Assembly (NCBI RefSeq): GCF_026127265.1
Contig: NZ_WWFG01000001.1
Location: forward strand, 3,523,501-3,587,500
From: Nostoc sp. KVJ3
Lineage (GTDB): Bacteria; Cyanobacteriota; Cyanobacteriia; Cyanobacteriales; Nostocaceae
Direction of reading: 5' to 3'
Length of the DNA stretch: 64,000 nucleotides
Position numbers and translations under genes: made by a program. Positions 26,221 through 36,026 of this stretch are shown here, in pieces. The notes below the pieces were generated by a model. The model was not told the origin of the DNA. It searched no databases and saw only the letters and a list, made by a program, of their open reading frames with translations. Each line of letters opens with the position of its first letter. Within the stretch, counting starts at the first letter, position 1.

Positions 26221-26676
26221 ATGCTTAAAGGATTGAGAGTTAATATACTACTATTGGCAGTTCTGGGAAATCTGGCATGGTCATTTAGTGCCAGGGCAAA
26301 TTTTAACGGCAAACTCAGCGTCGAAATTGATGGCTTGAAGAATAAAGAAGGACAAGTGTGTGCCAGTGTATTTGCAAGTAGTGAGGGATTTCCTAGCGAT
26401 CGCGATCGCGTCTTACAAAAGCAGTGTATCAAAATTACTGCCACTCCTTTAACCATTACCTTTGAGAACTTGAAAGCAGGTAGTTACGCCGTTGCTGTCT
26501 TCCACGATCAAAATAATGACCGCATTCTCAATAGTAATGCTTTTGGTATACCAAAAGAAGGCTTTGGATTTTCCAGAAATCCAGAAATTCGCACAGGCGC
26601 GCCCAAATTTAGCGAAGCAGCATTTTTGGTGGCTGGCCCAAATACTAATATCCAAATCCAGTTGAAATATTTTTAG
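26221..26676 (+). CDS. DUF2141 secreted protein
   Basis: A 151-aa exported protein: signal peptide at residues 1-22 (LRVNILLLAVLGNLAWSFSARA), then the DUF2141 beta-sandwich with LSVEIDGLKNKEGQVCASVF, LKAGSYAVAVFHDQNNDRILNS split as the family block, and GFGFSRNPEIRTGAPKF. Two Cys could form a disulfide. Function unknown; likely periplasmic. ATG 26221 is preferred over the TTG 60 nt upstream because the signal peptide begins there. Converges tail to tail with the HEAT-repeat gene (2 nt between stops). Confidence 0.85.
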   Translation: MLKGLRVNILLLAVLGNLAWSFSARANFNGKLSVEIDGLKNKEGQVCASVFASSEGFPSDRDRVLQKQCIKITATPLTITFENLKAGSYAVAVFHDQNNDRILNSNAFGIPKEGFGFSRNPEIRTGAPKFSEAAFLVAGPNTNIQIQLKYF

Positions 26677-26678
26677 GC

Positions 26679-27881
26679 TTATTCTTCTAAATCATCGCTT
26701 GAATCTTCCGGTAGACTTTGTTGTTCCGGCAAGCCACGCATTCGATTCATCTGAGTTAAAGCATATCGTGCTGTTGCTTGCACATCGGGATCTGGGTCAT
26801 CTAACGCATGGCGCAACATCTGACTCATTTGACCCATCATGTCATAAACACGCGTCAAGTCACGAATCGCATTTTGCCGTACTTGTGGACTTTCATTTTG
26901 AATCGAAATTGCTAGAGCCCGGTTCATCGGTTTGAGTGTGCGGGTACTAATTTCCGCCAAAGCTGCCAAAATTAAACTGCTTTCTTGAGAGTCAGCACCA
27001 ACCATTAGGTCAACCAGATGCTGAATTGCCCGCGAATCTCCCTGCTGTCCCAAATTCCAAATAGCTTTGCGTCGCTTCATTGGGTCAGGACTGCGTAAGT
27101 CTTGAATCAATTCGTCAACAATATTAAGTTTAGCAAGGCGGGAAGTTTTTTCTGGTAGCAGTAGTTGTGTGGTGAGTGGCGGCGTAGCTGTTTCTGGATT
27201 AGTTATAGTCTCTGGTGGAGGTGGTATCGTCGTTTCTTTGTTAGCTTCGCTCAAAATTTTAGTATTTGATATTTTGGAATTTTGCACTTGTTTAACCTGA
27301 CGAAACCACTTTACCAGGTAAATAAGTGCGCCAACACTCCCAATAACTCCGATGGCAAATATTAACCACCAGACAAAACCTCTCTCAGTTGGCTGGGGTT
27401 TTGCAGTTGGCTTGGAAGTTGAAACAGGAGAGGCGACTATTGGATAGCTGGCAATCTGACTTTTGGCAACCAAAGCAGCTTGTAGTCTCGCCCTAGTCAC
27501 CATACCAACAATGCCATCTACTTTTAAACCCTTTGCTTTCTGGAATTTAGCTACAGCGATTTCTGTACTGGCGTTGTACTGTCCATCGACCACGCCACTG
27601 TAGTATCCCAACTGCTTTAATTGTGTTTGTAATCTCTGCACATCCGATTTTCGACTACCATATCTCAAAACAGCCGGACTAGAATTATCTGTCGAACTAG
27701 CTTGTGCAAGTTCTAAAATTTTGGGTGCTAGGTTAGGTGTAGCTGCACTTGAGCGATTTGGGTAAAAACCCACACAAGAAAAACAGGTAAATATCAAAAT
27801 TGCAAGGGCATTGGGCATTGGGAATTGGGAATTAGGAATTGGGAATTGGGAATTGGGCATTGGGCATTGGGCATTGGGCAT
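26679..27881 (-). CDS. peptidoglycan-binding domain and HEAT-repeat membrane protein
   Basis: Order: leader, PG_binding_1 domain at about residues 70-130 (AVLRYGSRKSDVQRLQTQL, YYSGVVDGQYNAST, VDGIVGMVTRARL), a membrane helix at about 170-193 (WWLIFAIGVIGSVGALIYLV), a Pro/Thr linker, and HEAT/PBS-like repeats at 255-375 (DPMKRRKAIWNLGQQGD, DPDPDVQATARYALTQ). A cell-wall-tethered membrane scaffold is the best inference. The first 21 residues are encoded by heptameric repeats (PNSQFPI.. units) and are not part of the domain; Met22 at 27818 is the likelier start because a signal-type stretch MPNALAILIFTCFSCVGF follows. Confidence 0.8.
   Translation of the reverse strand: MPNAQCPMPNSQFPIPNSQFPMPNALAILIFTCFSCVGFYPNRSSAATPNLAPKILELAQASSTDNSSPAVLRYGSRKSDVQRLQTQLKQLGYYSGVVDGQYNASTEIAVAKFQKAKGLKVDGIVGMVTRARLQAALVAKSQIASYPIVASPVSTSKPTAKPQPTERGFVWWLIFAIGVIGSVGALIYLVKWFRQVKQVQNSKISNTKILSEANKETTIPPPPETITNPETATPPLTTQLLLPEKTSRLAKLNIVDELIQDLRSPDPMKRRKAIWNLGQQGDSRAIQHLVDLMVGADSQESSLILAALAEISTRTLKPMNRALAISIQNESPQVRQNAIRDLTRVYDMMGQMSQMLRHALDDPDPDVQATARYALTQMNRMRGLPEQQSLPEDSSDDLEE
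27809..27880. repeat. TTGGGAA / TTGGGCA heptameric tandem repeat
   Basis: About ten consecutive heptamers of TTGGGCA, TTGGGAA or TTAGGAA. It runs into the 5' end of the HEAT-repeat gene, so repeat expansion has supplied an alternative N-terminus in frame. The CCTTGTCTCCC pyrimidine run at 27892-27917 recurs at 43247. Confidence 0.8.
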
Positions 27882-27931
27882 TTATTATTCCCCTTGTCTC
27901 CCTCATCTCCCCCACTCCCATTTAAATATAA

Positions 27932-28999
27932 TTATGGCAAAATTTCTGGCTTAGATTCTCTAACTGCTAGGCTTACAGGGTTCAATTTTTTAGCAGATGT
28001 TTCTAAAATTGGTTGCTGTATATTAGCTATTTCGCCAACAGTAATTGTGTCGTTTTTTCCTGCTAAAGTATCACGTTGGTTTATGAGATAGATGCTGATT
28101 AAAGTGAGGAAAACACCTACCCACTGCAACGGACTGAGGACTTCTGAAAGAAAGAGATTACCAAATAGTAAGGCAAATATGGGTGTAAGGAAGGTGAGGG
28201 AACTAAGACTGGTGAGACTACCACTAGAGGCAAAATAGAAAAATAACCCGTAAGCGATCGCACTGCCAAATACGGTAGCATAACCCAAAGCCACTAAATC
28301 AGATGCTCCCAAATTTTCCCACTGCTGGGATTCGACAACTGATGAAACTCCCCATAGTGGCAATCCGCCCAAAATCATGTGCCATCCCGTAGCGCTTACT
28401 GGGTCAGCGTGCCGACACACAAACCGAATCAACACTGTTCCCACAGCCATTGATAGCGCTGCTAATAGCATTAACCACTCACCACTAGCAAACAAATCTT
28501 GCCAGTTGCCAATTGTTATATTTACGCCTGAGTCGAGAAAATGTAAAATCCACTCATCAGGTAAACCAATTAAACTAATGCCTGTGACACCCAAGGCTAG
28601 CCCTAGCCATCCCCAAAAACCAATATGTTCTTGAAATAGCCACAATGACAGTAAGGCAACAGCCAAGGGTTGCGAGTCAATCATCACAGACCCTAATCCC
28701 GCACTGGTTCTGACTAATCCCTCTGCTAAAAAGCCTTGAAACAGTGTCCCATCCACTAGAGCAAATAAGGCAATCCACAGCCATGCAGCCCAACCCTTCG
28801 GCTGGGGTTTACCCATAAATGCGGCTGCTATCAGAATTAACATCCCTGCTGGTATCAGACGCACTCCCGCCATGAATAGCGGTGTGGTGTGGGGTATTAC
28901 TCCTTTCATCGCTACCATTGCCGTCCCCCATAGGAAAAAAGGGGCAATTAACAAAAGAGAGGCGAAGGGAAGTCTAGATGCACTGAGTTTCAGTTGCAT
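27932..28999 (-). CDS. EamA/DMT-superfamily transporter
   Basis: About 355 aa with ten predicted membrane helices in two EamA repeats: LLIAPFFLWGTAMVAMKGVI with PAGMLILIAAAF in the first, and VALGYATVFGSAIAYGLFFYF with LTSLSSLTFLTPIFALLFG in the second. Drug/metabolite exporter family, substrate unknown. The C-terminal 55 residues are polar. ATG 28999 is chosen over TTG 29032. Minus strand, followed downstream by short repeats and the HEAT-repeat gene. Confidence 0.88.
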   Translation of the reverse strand: MQLKLSASRLPFASLLLIAPFFLWGTAMVAMKGVIPHTTPLFMAGVRLIPAGMLILIAAAFMGKPQPKGWAAWLWIALFALVDGTLFQGFLAEGLVRTSAGLGSVMIDSQPLAVALLSLWLFQEHIGFWGWLGLALGVTGISLIGLPDEWILHFLDSGVNITIGNWQDLFASGEWLMLLAALSMAVGTVLIRFVCRHADPVSATGWHMILGGLPLWGVSSVVESQQWENLGASDLVALGYATVFGSAIAYGLFFYFASSGSLTSLSSLTFLTPIFALLFGNLFLSEVLSPLQWVGVFLTLISIYLINQRDTLAGKNDTITVGEIANIQQPILETSAKKLNPVSLAVRESKPEILP

Positions 29000-29107
29000 G
29001 GGTTTGCTGATGCCTTTGTTTAACAAGGACAAAAATTGCTTTACCCAATTTTACCTAATTATGTAGTTTTGCGATCGCCTAGTAGTCGGACAAGTTAACA
29101 ATGCTTA

Positions 29108-29162
29108 GTTTGTAGTGAGCGCTTCAGCGCTCAAATCAAGGACTAAAGTCCTGACTACGAAC
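29108..29162. repeat. double-hairpin dispersed repeat
   Basis: Contains GAGCGCTTCAGCGCTC and GGACTAAAGTCC hairpins between GTTTGTAGT and ACTACGAAC ends. No coding content. The neighbouring 29205-29240 TAGGTTGGGTTGAGG sequence is another common dispersed repeat type. Confidence 0.6.
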
Positions 29163-29291
29163 TTATAAACAATACTTTCGCCAAACCAAAAAATGACTCG
29201 ATTCGTAGGTTGGGTTGAGGCACGAAACCCAACAAATACCTTGGGTTTTGCCTTCCTGCGGGACGTTGTTCGCGTTCGCGTTCGCTCAATC

Positions 29292-30698
29292 TCAATTTTT
29301 CCAACGTTTGCTCAATACTGTTTCTTCAGATGTATCATTCATGACACCACTAATGTCATGATTTAGAGCATCGTCATAATAGTGAAATTGTGATGGAGCT
29401 TGATAACTGGTGATATTAGAGTTGATAGTTTGGCGATCGCTAAGAGAATTGACACCAAACTGCATCAAATTTGACTGTCCATCATTATTAGACTTTACTT
29501 GCAATTCATTTTGAATGATGGAAATGGATGGTGTTGAAGTAGCTGGTTGATGAGTGAATAGGTAACTAGAAGTGAGACTCTGAACTTCACTTGTGTAGCT
29601 TGAGGATTGTGTACTATTTCCTGCTGTACTTGTAACGATATCACGTATTTGGCTCTCAGTTAAATTGTGATTAGCACTAAGCATTAGAGCAACTACACCA
29701 GCAACGTAAGGGGAAGCCATAGATGTGCCGCTATAAGTAGCATACTGATTATTTGGTATGGAGGAATAGACATCAACGCCAGGAGCAGTAACGTAGCTAA
29801 TTGGTTGTGTCCCAGATCGATTAGAGAAATCAGCCATCTGATTATTGCGATCGACTGCACCAACAGCAATTCCTGAAGTAGATGCATAGCTAGCGGGATA
29901 ATCTGGCGATGAGGAACCATCATTACCAGCGGCCATTACAACAGTGACCCCTTTACCGCTAGCGTATTCAATGGCTGACTTGAGAATATCATCAGGAAAA
30001 ACACTTCCCAGGCTGAGGTTAATTACATTAGCACCATTGTCTACAGCATAATGAATACCTTTAGAAATGGTAGTATCGTCACCTGAACCGGAACTATCGA
30101 GAACTTTCACTGGCATGATTTTAGCGTTGTAGGCAATGCCAGTCACACCATAATTATTATTTTCGCCAGCAATGATGCCAGAAACATGAGTACCATGACC
30201 ATTATCGTCTAGGACGTTATTGTTGTTGTCAACAAAATTCCAGCCGTGGATATCATTAGCGTAGCCATTGCCATCATTATCTATACCGTTGCTGGCTTTT
30301 TCTTTGGGATTAGTCCAGATATTATCTTTTAAGTCTTGGTGATTATAGTCAACCCCAGTATCTAAAACAGCAACAACAACGCCTTTACCTGTATATCCAT
30401 GCGCCCAAACTTCAGGGGCTTTGACGAGATCCGCTCCCCAATCATTTCCACCAAGGTTAGGAACATCTGCATAGGTAGTTTCACCATTTGCATTACTAAC
30501 AGCTGCGGCGGCATTCACCAAGCCATAGCCGGAGGTTGAGTCATAGTTTCCAGTGCTAGAAGCATTAACAGTGCTACTGCTACCACTTAAACTTAAGTTA
30601 TTTTGATTTAGACTTGTAAAAGTATTAGATGAAGAAATAGGATTTAAATTAAGTTGTTGATTTGATAGAGAATTATAAGTAAGCCGATCGATAGACAT
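29292..30698 (-). CDS. subtilisin-like serine protease (S8)
   Basis: Catalytic triad visible in order: Asp in VVVAVLDTGVDYNHQDL, His in GHGTHVSGIIAGE, Ser in YSGTSMASPYVAGVVALM, with the oxyanion Asn in VMAAGNDGSS. 468 aa. The N-terminal 75 residues are Ser/Asn-rich and include GYGLVNAAAAV, usual in cyanobacterial subtilases related to the calcium-dependent protease; no classic signal peptide. The C-terminal 90 residues are low-complexity. ATG 30698 is chosen as GAGGAG lies 10 nt upstream. Confidence 0.92.
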   Translation of the reverse strand: MSIDRLTYNSLSNQQLNLNPISSSNTFTSLNQNNLSLSGSSSTVNASSTGNYDSTSGYGLVNAAAAVSNANGETTYADVPNLGGNDWGADLVKAPEVWAHGYTGKGVVVAVLDTGVDYNHQDLKDNIWTNPKEKASNGIDNDGNGYANDIHGWNFVDNNNNVLDDNGHGTHVSGIIAGENNNYGVTGIAYNAKIMPVKVLDSSGSGDDTTISKGIHYAVDNGANVINLSLGSVFPDDILKSAIEYASGKGVTVVMAAGNDGSSSPDYPASYASTSGIAVGAVDRNNQMADFSNRSGTQPISYVTAPGVDVYSSIPNNQYATYSGTSMASPYVAGVVALMLSANHNLTESQIRDIVTSTAGNSTQSSSYTSEVQSLTSSYLFTHQPATSTPSISIIQNELQVKSNNDGQSNLMQFGVNSLSDRQTINSNITSYQAPSQFHYYDDALNHDISGVMNDTSEETVLSKRWKN

Positions 30699-31540
30699 AA
30701 GTATTGAACTCCTCAAATAACAATTATTTTGTGACAACCAGAAAATTTAAAACCTTGATTAACAAAATATCTCAAGGTATTAATTATCTTGCTATAAGAC
30801 TATTATTTGAGTTTTGAAATATCCGTAGCGTAACGCACCATCCCAAACTGAGGGCGTTACGAAGTTCCATCTAACACACCCTAATATTTTTCAAAAATCA
30901 AATATGATTCCTATATGTCAATAATTACTATGGAATGCAAGGACAAAATGCTAATTTGATTACAAATAAAGTAACCATTTGTAGGAGTTGTCATGTTAAC
31001 GTGAAAAATAGGTATATTCCTCTTGAGATTGTTCACCCAGAGGTTGTATAGAAGCAGTTGCTCAAGCTCTCAGTCTTACCAATATTGATTTTGCTTTTCT
31101 AATCAAATAATTGGTACAAGATAAGTAAGTAGATGAGAATCAATCAAAGTATATTAACTAATGTAAAAAAAGTAGTCTCCGTGCTAACACAACGCCAGTG
31201 ACCTTTTTTTTATTAAAAGTTAAAAATTGAGAATAATAATAATTTTTAATTAATTTGAGGTACAAGCCCCCCTGATAGCGCAGCATAAAGCCTACGGCAT
31301 GGCTTCTCTACACATCTTTTCAGAAATCAAACCAGATTCCAATAATAAAGGACACCTAAGTTTTCCCGGCTTAGATATCCAATAGCAACATAACCTATAT
31401 TAAATAGATAGTTAACTATATTCTAATTAATAATTTTTCTTTTTAAATGCTTCTTAGGTTAGTTTATAATCTCATCCTTCAGTAGGATGACAAGAATAGA
31501 TAGTAAAAGTGCGTTAACGTAGTGTAACGCACCATACTTA
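30699..31540. other. intergenic region, no intact gene
   Basis: Mostly AT-rich. GTAGCGTAACGCACC at 30827-30841 and GGGCGTTAC nearby belong to the dispersed GCGTTA repeat type also seen at 31509-31531 and 54543-54623. A 19-codon fragment near 31050-31108 (EAVAQALSLTNIDFAF) looks like gene debris. The remainder shows nothing. Confidence 0.4.
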
Positions 31541-33190
31541 TTAAGATAAATTAGCAATGCTAAACTTTTCTAAATTAGCTACTAATTTTACTCCAAATTC
31601 TTCTTCAAACACTCCTTTTTTATAATCTAAACTCCAAAGCTCTAAAGCACATTCGTCATCAGCTTGTGAGGGAAAAATCAGCAAATTTACTTGTCGGAGT
31701 TGTTGATAATACTCACATTTAACGTGAGCGATCGCACCAATTTGTCTTCTATCTAATGCTACTGCCAATCTCAGAATTGCACTTAATTGACTGACCATTT
31801 GTCGCTGTTCTTTAGTCAGCAAACTCTGATAGATTTCATGTTTTTTCTTAGGCGGTGATTTGCGATGATAACGGGCTAAATTAGCAATGATTTCAATCTC
31901 AGTTTCTGTATAACCGAGTAATTCTCCATTGCGAATTAGGTAGTAAGAGTGCTTATGATGAGACGAATGGCTGATATAATGACCGCAATTGTGTAATATT
32001 GCAGCTGCCCATAGCAATTGTCGCTCGTCAGATCCCCAGTGGTGTAATGTACCTTGAGTTTGGTCAAATAAACTCTGGGCAAATTTGGCAACGCGATCGC
32101 TATATTCTAAGTTGATGTGGTATTTATTAGCAATTTTTAAAACATTCCGTTCCCGAACTGAACTTTGGTAGCGCAGCTTATCTTCAATTAAACCGTGGGA
32201 CAACATCCAGTCTACGATTACACCTTCTCTCAGAGAACGTTCACAGACTGTAACCGATTCACTGCCCAAAAGGGTCATCGCTTCCTGTAATATCACTGCA
32301 CCAGCAAGTATAACTTCAGACCGCTTCTCTGGCATCCCCGGAATATCAGCCTTTTCTAAGTTACTCAGTTTCCGCAAGCGATTTACCAACTCTTGCAAGT
32401 CTTTAAGACTAAACTGGTAGCCATTGAGAGTAGAAGGGATAACACCCGACTTTTCTCGTGCATGAATCATCGCCAGGGTTTCAATTGTGCCCGCTGTACC
32501 CACCAAACGGGGAGATTCCCCAAACTCGAAATTTGCTAGTACCTCATCTACAGAACGTTCTAACATCCCGCGTGCATAAGCTTGTAGATATTGAAACTCA
32601 GTGTTACTGATGGGATCGGTGGTAATTAACTCGCTAGTGAGTCGCACTGCACCAACTTTTGTACTGGTGAGAGTGCGCGGTTCGTGACTATCGCCCAAAA
32701 TTAATTCTGTGGAACCACCGCCAATATCAACAATAATATGGGGTTGGTTGTGAAATTCCATCCCGGACAGCACGCCAAGGTAGATTCGTCGCGCTTCTTC
32801 TTGACCAGAAATCAAGTTAACCCTTAAATCCAACTCCTTCTCTACTCTGTGCAAAAAGTCTTGGCCATTGGGGGCTTCGCGCACGGCACTAGTTGCCACA
32901 GCAATGATTGTTTCAGCGTTGATAGTTTTGGCAACTTCTTGGAAGCGTCCTAAAGCAGCGATCGCTTTTTCAATGATCTCTGGCTTCAGTTCCCCAGTGG
33001 TAAGATTGCGATCGCCAAGTCTCACCGTTTCTTTTTCTCTGGCGATAATGCTAAAGGCTGGTAGCGTTGGGTCAATTTTGACCACTACCATGTGTAGAGA
33101 ATTTGTTCCCAGATCAATGGCAGCAATAATCCGATGTTGCTTAGGTGGTTGAGTGGGAACACTCTCCCAGCTAGAAACTAAATTCTGCAT
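31541..33190 (-). CDS. ppx: exopolyphosphatase (Ppx/GppA family)
   Basis: Degrades polyphosphate and/or pppGpp. ASKHA-fold motifs: IIAAIDLGTNSLHMVVV (phosphate 1 loop), EEARRIYLGVL, and VDIGGGSTELILG (phosphate 2 loop) with the Ppx signature EAxR; the C-terminal half (about 330-549) is an HD-type domain with AAILHNCGHYISHSSHH. 549 aa, typical of cyanobacterial Ppx. Cytoplasmic. ATG 33190. Divergent from the UbiA gene across 340 nt. Confidence 0.92.
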   Translation of the reverse strand: MQNLVSSWESVPTQPPKQHRIIAAIDLGTNSLHMVVVKIDPTLPAFSIIAREKETVRLGDRNLTTGELKPEIIEKAIAALGRFQEVAKTINAETIIAVATSAVREAPNGQDFLHRVEKELDLRVNLISGQEEARRIYLGVLSGMEFHNQPHIIVDIGGGSTELILGDSHEPRTLTSTKVGAVRLTSELITTDPISNTEFQYLQAYARGMLERSVDEVLANFEFGESPRLVGTAGTIETLAMIHAREKSGVIPSTLNGYQFSLKDLQELVNRLRKLSNLEKADIPGMPEKRSEVILAGAVILQEAMTLLGSESVTVCERSLREGVIVDWMLSHGLIEDKLRYQSSVRERNVLKIANKYHINLEYSDRVAKFAQSLFDQTQGTLHHWGSDERQLLWAAAILHNCGHYISHSSHHKHSYYLIRNGELLGYTETEIEIIANLARYHRKSPPKKKHEIYQSLLTKEQRQMVSQLSAILRLAVALDRRQIGAIAHVKCEYYQQLRQVNLLIFPSQADDECALELWSLDYKKGVFEEEFGVKLVANLEKFSIANLS

Positions 33191-33531
33191 CTATTTTTCT
33201 CTCTTTATAAGAAATGATGGCAATCGGTAGGATGTCGGGGTAGCTGGCACTGATATTTGTTGCAATACACTTACTCAAACTGAGTGCTGTTAGCGGTAGC
33301 GGGGCATTTAGCCCGTATTGAGTATATTCAAAAATACCCAACACTCAAGACTCAGTTTTGCCAAAGGCAACTGAGCTAAGTATATTCACCCTAATGCTTC
33401 TAACCCTAGTGACTATTTAAAGATATTTAAAGTTGCCATATTGGATGATGTTTTTACAAATAACAAATAACGTTATTGTATAGATGTAAAGATGTATGAC
33501 TTCATCTATCTAAAGTTATTTGTTGATTTAT
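33191..33531. other. intergenic region between ppx and plqA
   Basis: Promoter region for two divergent genes. It holds AGTATATTCAAAAATACCC and ACTCAAGACTCAG-type short repeats but no site I can name. Confidence 0.4.
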
Positions 33532-34413
33532 ATGTTAAGGATGCCAGAACGCCCCCAGGAACCAGTTTGGCTTGTAATTATCCGGCTTTTGCGCTGGCAT
33601 AAACCAGAAGGACGGTTAATTTTAATGATTCCGGCCCTTTGGGCTGTATTTTTGGCAGCTTCTGGGAAACCGCCTTTACCACTGGTTGGTGTAATTATAT
33701 TGGGTACTCTGGCCACGAGTGCAGCGGGGTGTGTAGTCAATGATTTGTGGGATCGGGATATCGATCCACAAGTAGAAAGAACACGCGATCGCCCCCTCGC
33801 TTCTCGCGCTTTGTCTGTGAAAGTTGGGATTGCCGTTGCGATCGTATCATTAATATGTGCAGCTATTCTGGCATTTTACCTTAATCCCCTGAGTTTCTGG
33901 TTATGTGTAGCAGCAGTTCCCGTAATTGTCCTTTATCCAGGCGCAAAGCGGGTGTTTGCTGTACCGCAACTCGTACTTTCCATCGCTTGGGGTTTTGGCG
34001 TATTGATTAGCTGGAGTGCAGTTACACAAACTATCTCACAACCAACTTGGCTACTTTGGGGCGCAACTGTACTGTGGACACTCGGATTTGATACAGTTTA
34101 TGCCATGAGTGACAAGGAAGACGATCGCCGCATTGGAATTAACTCTAGCGCCCTATTTTTTGGGAATTATGCCCCTGTAGCTATTGGAATTTTCTTTGCG
34201 GGCACAATCTTGTTATTGGCTTGGTTAGGTACACTCATACATCTGCACTTAGCTTTCTGGATTAGTCTTGCAATTGCTACTATTGGATGGGTTTGGCAAT
34301 CTCTGCGATTAAGACAGCTAGACTTACCTAATTCTGCTTATGGTGAGATGTTCCGGCAAAACGTTTGGATTGGTTTTATTTTACTGGCTGGGATGATTAC
34401 TGGATCTTTTTAA
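33532..34413 (+). CDS. plqA: 4-hydroxybenzoate polyprenyltransferase (UbiA/PlqA type)
   Basis: Joins a polyprenyl chain to 4-hydroxybenzoate; in cyanobacteria the product leads to plastoquinone. The UbiA motifs are present: NDLWDRDID near residue 73 and DKEDDRRIGINS near residue 200, both magnesium/prenyl-diphosphate-binding. About nine membrane helices, 293 aa. The start may be ATG 33532 or 33541; 33532 is given since 33541 has a ribosome binding site too close. Possibly co-transcribed with the DsbA-like gene 25 nt downstream. Confidence 0.88.
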   Translation: MLRMPERPQEPVWLVIIRLLRWHKPEGRLILMIPALWAVFLAASGKPPLPLVGVIILGTLATSAAGCVVNDLWDRDIDPQVERTRDRPLASRALSVKVGIAVAIVSLICAAILAFYLNPLSFWLCVAAVPVIVLYPGAKRVFAVPQLVLSIAWGFGVLISWSAVTQTISQPTWLLWGATVLWTLGFDTVYAMSDKEDDRRIGINSSALFFGNYAPVAIGIFFAGTILLLAWLGTLIHLHLAFWISLAIATIGWVWQSLRLRQLDLPNSAYGEMFRQNVWIGFILLAGMITGSF

Positions 34414-34438
34414 TAAATGAGTTAGACAACAAACATTT

Positions 34439-35221
34439 ATGAGTTTTTGTATGGGTACATTGTTTAATTGGTTTAGTCCATTAATTCGGTATATGCGTAC
34501 TTGGATAGCCATAAGTCTACTATTTTTAATAGTCACCTGGTCATTTCCTGCCCAAGCTGCTAGTCCCCTCGATCCACAACTAGAACAGCAAGTATTACAA
34601 ATTATCCGCGAACATCCAGAGGCAATTATTGAATCTGTTCAAGCATATCAGCAGCTACAACAACAGAAAGTCAAACAAGCACAGCAAGCATTTTTGCAGG
34701 ATTTAAAAACGAATCCTCAAACAGTAATTGGTGAGTCTCCCACCATCGGGTCAACTCAATCAAAAACTGTACTAATAGAATTTTCAGATTTCCAATGTCC
34801 CTATTGTGCTGAGGCGCATAAAACATTGAAACAATTGCTAGCAAAGTATCCAAATAAACTAAGATTAGTTTACAAGAATTTCCCGCTAGTTTCAATTCAT
34901 GCTGAAGCAATGCCAGCAGCAACAGCAGCTTGGGCAGCATATCAACAGGGCAAATTTTGGGAATATCATGATGCGCTATTTACTAATCAAAAGCAACTAG
35001 GTCAGACTTTATATTTAGATATTGCTAAAAAATTGAAGCTAGATTTGGGTAAATTTAAACGCGATCTCACTCTTGCTACTCCCGCAATTATAAAAGATAT
35101 CCAATTGGCAGAAAAATTGGCTGTTTCTGGCACACCCTTCTTTGTAATTAATAGTCCTACTTTTTTAGGAGTTGTACAGCTAGCAGATATCGAAAGCATA
35201 TTGACTGGTGATAAGTTTTAA
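34439..35221 (+). CDS. DsbA-family thiol oxidoreductase, exported
   Basis: Thioredoxin_4/DsbA family. N-terminal membrane or signal segment (residues 20-40, WIAISLLFLIVTWSFPAQAA), a helical linker, then the thioredoxin fold with active-site CPYC in FSDFQCPYCAEAHKTL and the cis-Pro loop in AVSGTPFFVINS. Likely acts in the periplasm or thylakoid lumen on disulfides. 260 aa; Met19 is a plausible alternative start that fits the signal peptide better. Follows plqA closely. Confidence 0.88.
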   Translation: MSFCMGTLFNWFSPLIRYMRTWIAISLLFLIVTWSFPAQAASPLDPQLEQQVLQIIREHPEAIIESVQAYQQLQQQKVKQAQQAFLQDLKTNPQTVIGESPTIGSTQSKTVLIEFSDFQCPYCAEAHKTLKQLLAKYPNKLRLVYKNFPLVSIHAEAMPAATAAWAAYQQGKFWEYHDALFTNQKQLGQTLYLDIAKKLKLDLGKFKRDLTLATPAIIKDIQLAEKLAVSGTPFFVINSPTFLGVVQLADIESILTGDKF

Positions 35222-35313
35222 AATCCCTGGTAAATAGAAGTCGCGGCTACATAGATAAAACCCTCAGTAGGTTAAAAATATTGATTTTAACCCAAGGAAG
35301 CGGACTCCTATGT

Positions 35314-35468
35314 AGTAGCGAATTAATACTGTTCGGTTAAGGTAGGAGATGCGATAAATCGCCGTCTTTACAATAATCAGTCTTTCGTCTTGACGGCGAT
35401 TTATCGCGGATTTGAAATCTATATATTTTCATCAAATAACCTTAACCAAAACGTATTGAGTAGCGAAT
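35314..35468. mobile_element. MITE-like element, copy A, with 10-bp target duplication
   Basis: Element 35324-35458 (135 bp). Left end TAATACTGTTCGGTTAAGG; right end CCTTAACCAAAACGTATTG is its imperfect inverse. Inside, GCGATAAATCGCCGT and ACGGCGATTTATCGC form a second inverted repeat. The flanks AGTAGCGAAT (35314-35323) and AGTAGCGAAT (35459-35468) are an exact 10-bp direct repeat. Related copies at 39651 and 45412. Confidence 0.8.
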
Positions 35469-35473
35469 TCTAT

Positions 35474-35911
35474 TCACCCTAATACTTTTTGATTTTCTAA
35501 ATATTTATTCTTTAATTCCTCTGGAATGGGAATAGGACGACTATTTTGTAAACTGACAAAAGCACCTTTTTGGCTAGCTACTGCTGCCAACTCATTGTTA
35601 GATAGAATTTCAGCTTGCACAGTCCACTTCAATCGTCCTAAATTACTCAGCCATAAATGTCCAATGACTCGATCAATAATTTTTATCGGACGTTTATATT
35701 CAATTTCAGTTCCAGCTATAACAGGTGCATATCCTTGCTCAATTTGTTGATTTAGGTGCCAATGTTCATCTAAAAACTTTAAGCGTAAATCCTCTAGCCA
35801 TCTAATATACACAATATTACTCACGATTCCCATAAAATCAATGTCGTATGTTCTTACAGGAATTTCTAATACTACTTCTAATGGTCTATGCAAACTGTTA
35901 TTTACTAGCAT
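35474..35911 (-). CDS. acyl-CoA thioesterase (4HBT / hotdog fold)
   Basis: 145 aa. Motif VRTYDIDFMGIVSNIVYIRW split over residues 19-38 is the 4-hydroxybenzoyl-CoA thioesterase-like active region (D-x-D/M-G-x-V). Hotdog fold, cytoplasmic; the substrate is not known (chain-length thioesterase or menaquinone/naphthoyl type possible). It has the palindrome ACCGATCGGT 26-35 nt before the ATG, like a TetR-family operator. Stop lies 5 nt from the MITE duplication. Confidence 0.82.
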   Translation of the reverse strand: MLVNNSLHRPLEVVLEIPVRTYDIDFMGIVSNIVYIRWLEDLRLKFLDEHWHLNQQIEQGYAPVIAGTEIEYKRPIKIIDRVIGHLWLSNLGRLKWTVQAEILSNNELAAVASQKGAFVSLQNSRPIPIPEELKNKYLENQKVLG

Positions 35912-35936
35912 TATTTATCTTGGTTGGTATTTTAAA

Positions 35937-35946
35937 ACCGATCGGT
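35937..35946 (-). promoter_or_regulatory. candidate TetR-family operator
   Basis: Perfect 10-bp palindrome ACCGATCGGT inside AAACCGATCGGTCTG, upstream of the thioesterase gene. A related inverted sequence ACCGAACAGGT lies upstream of the nearby TetR gene. Confidence 0.45.
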
Positions 35947-36026
35947 CTGTAAAAATCTAAAAAATTTTAGTCTTTTCAAGCAGGGGTAATTATTAATTGC
36001 CTAATAACCCATTACCCACAACAATT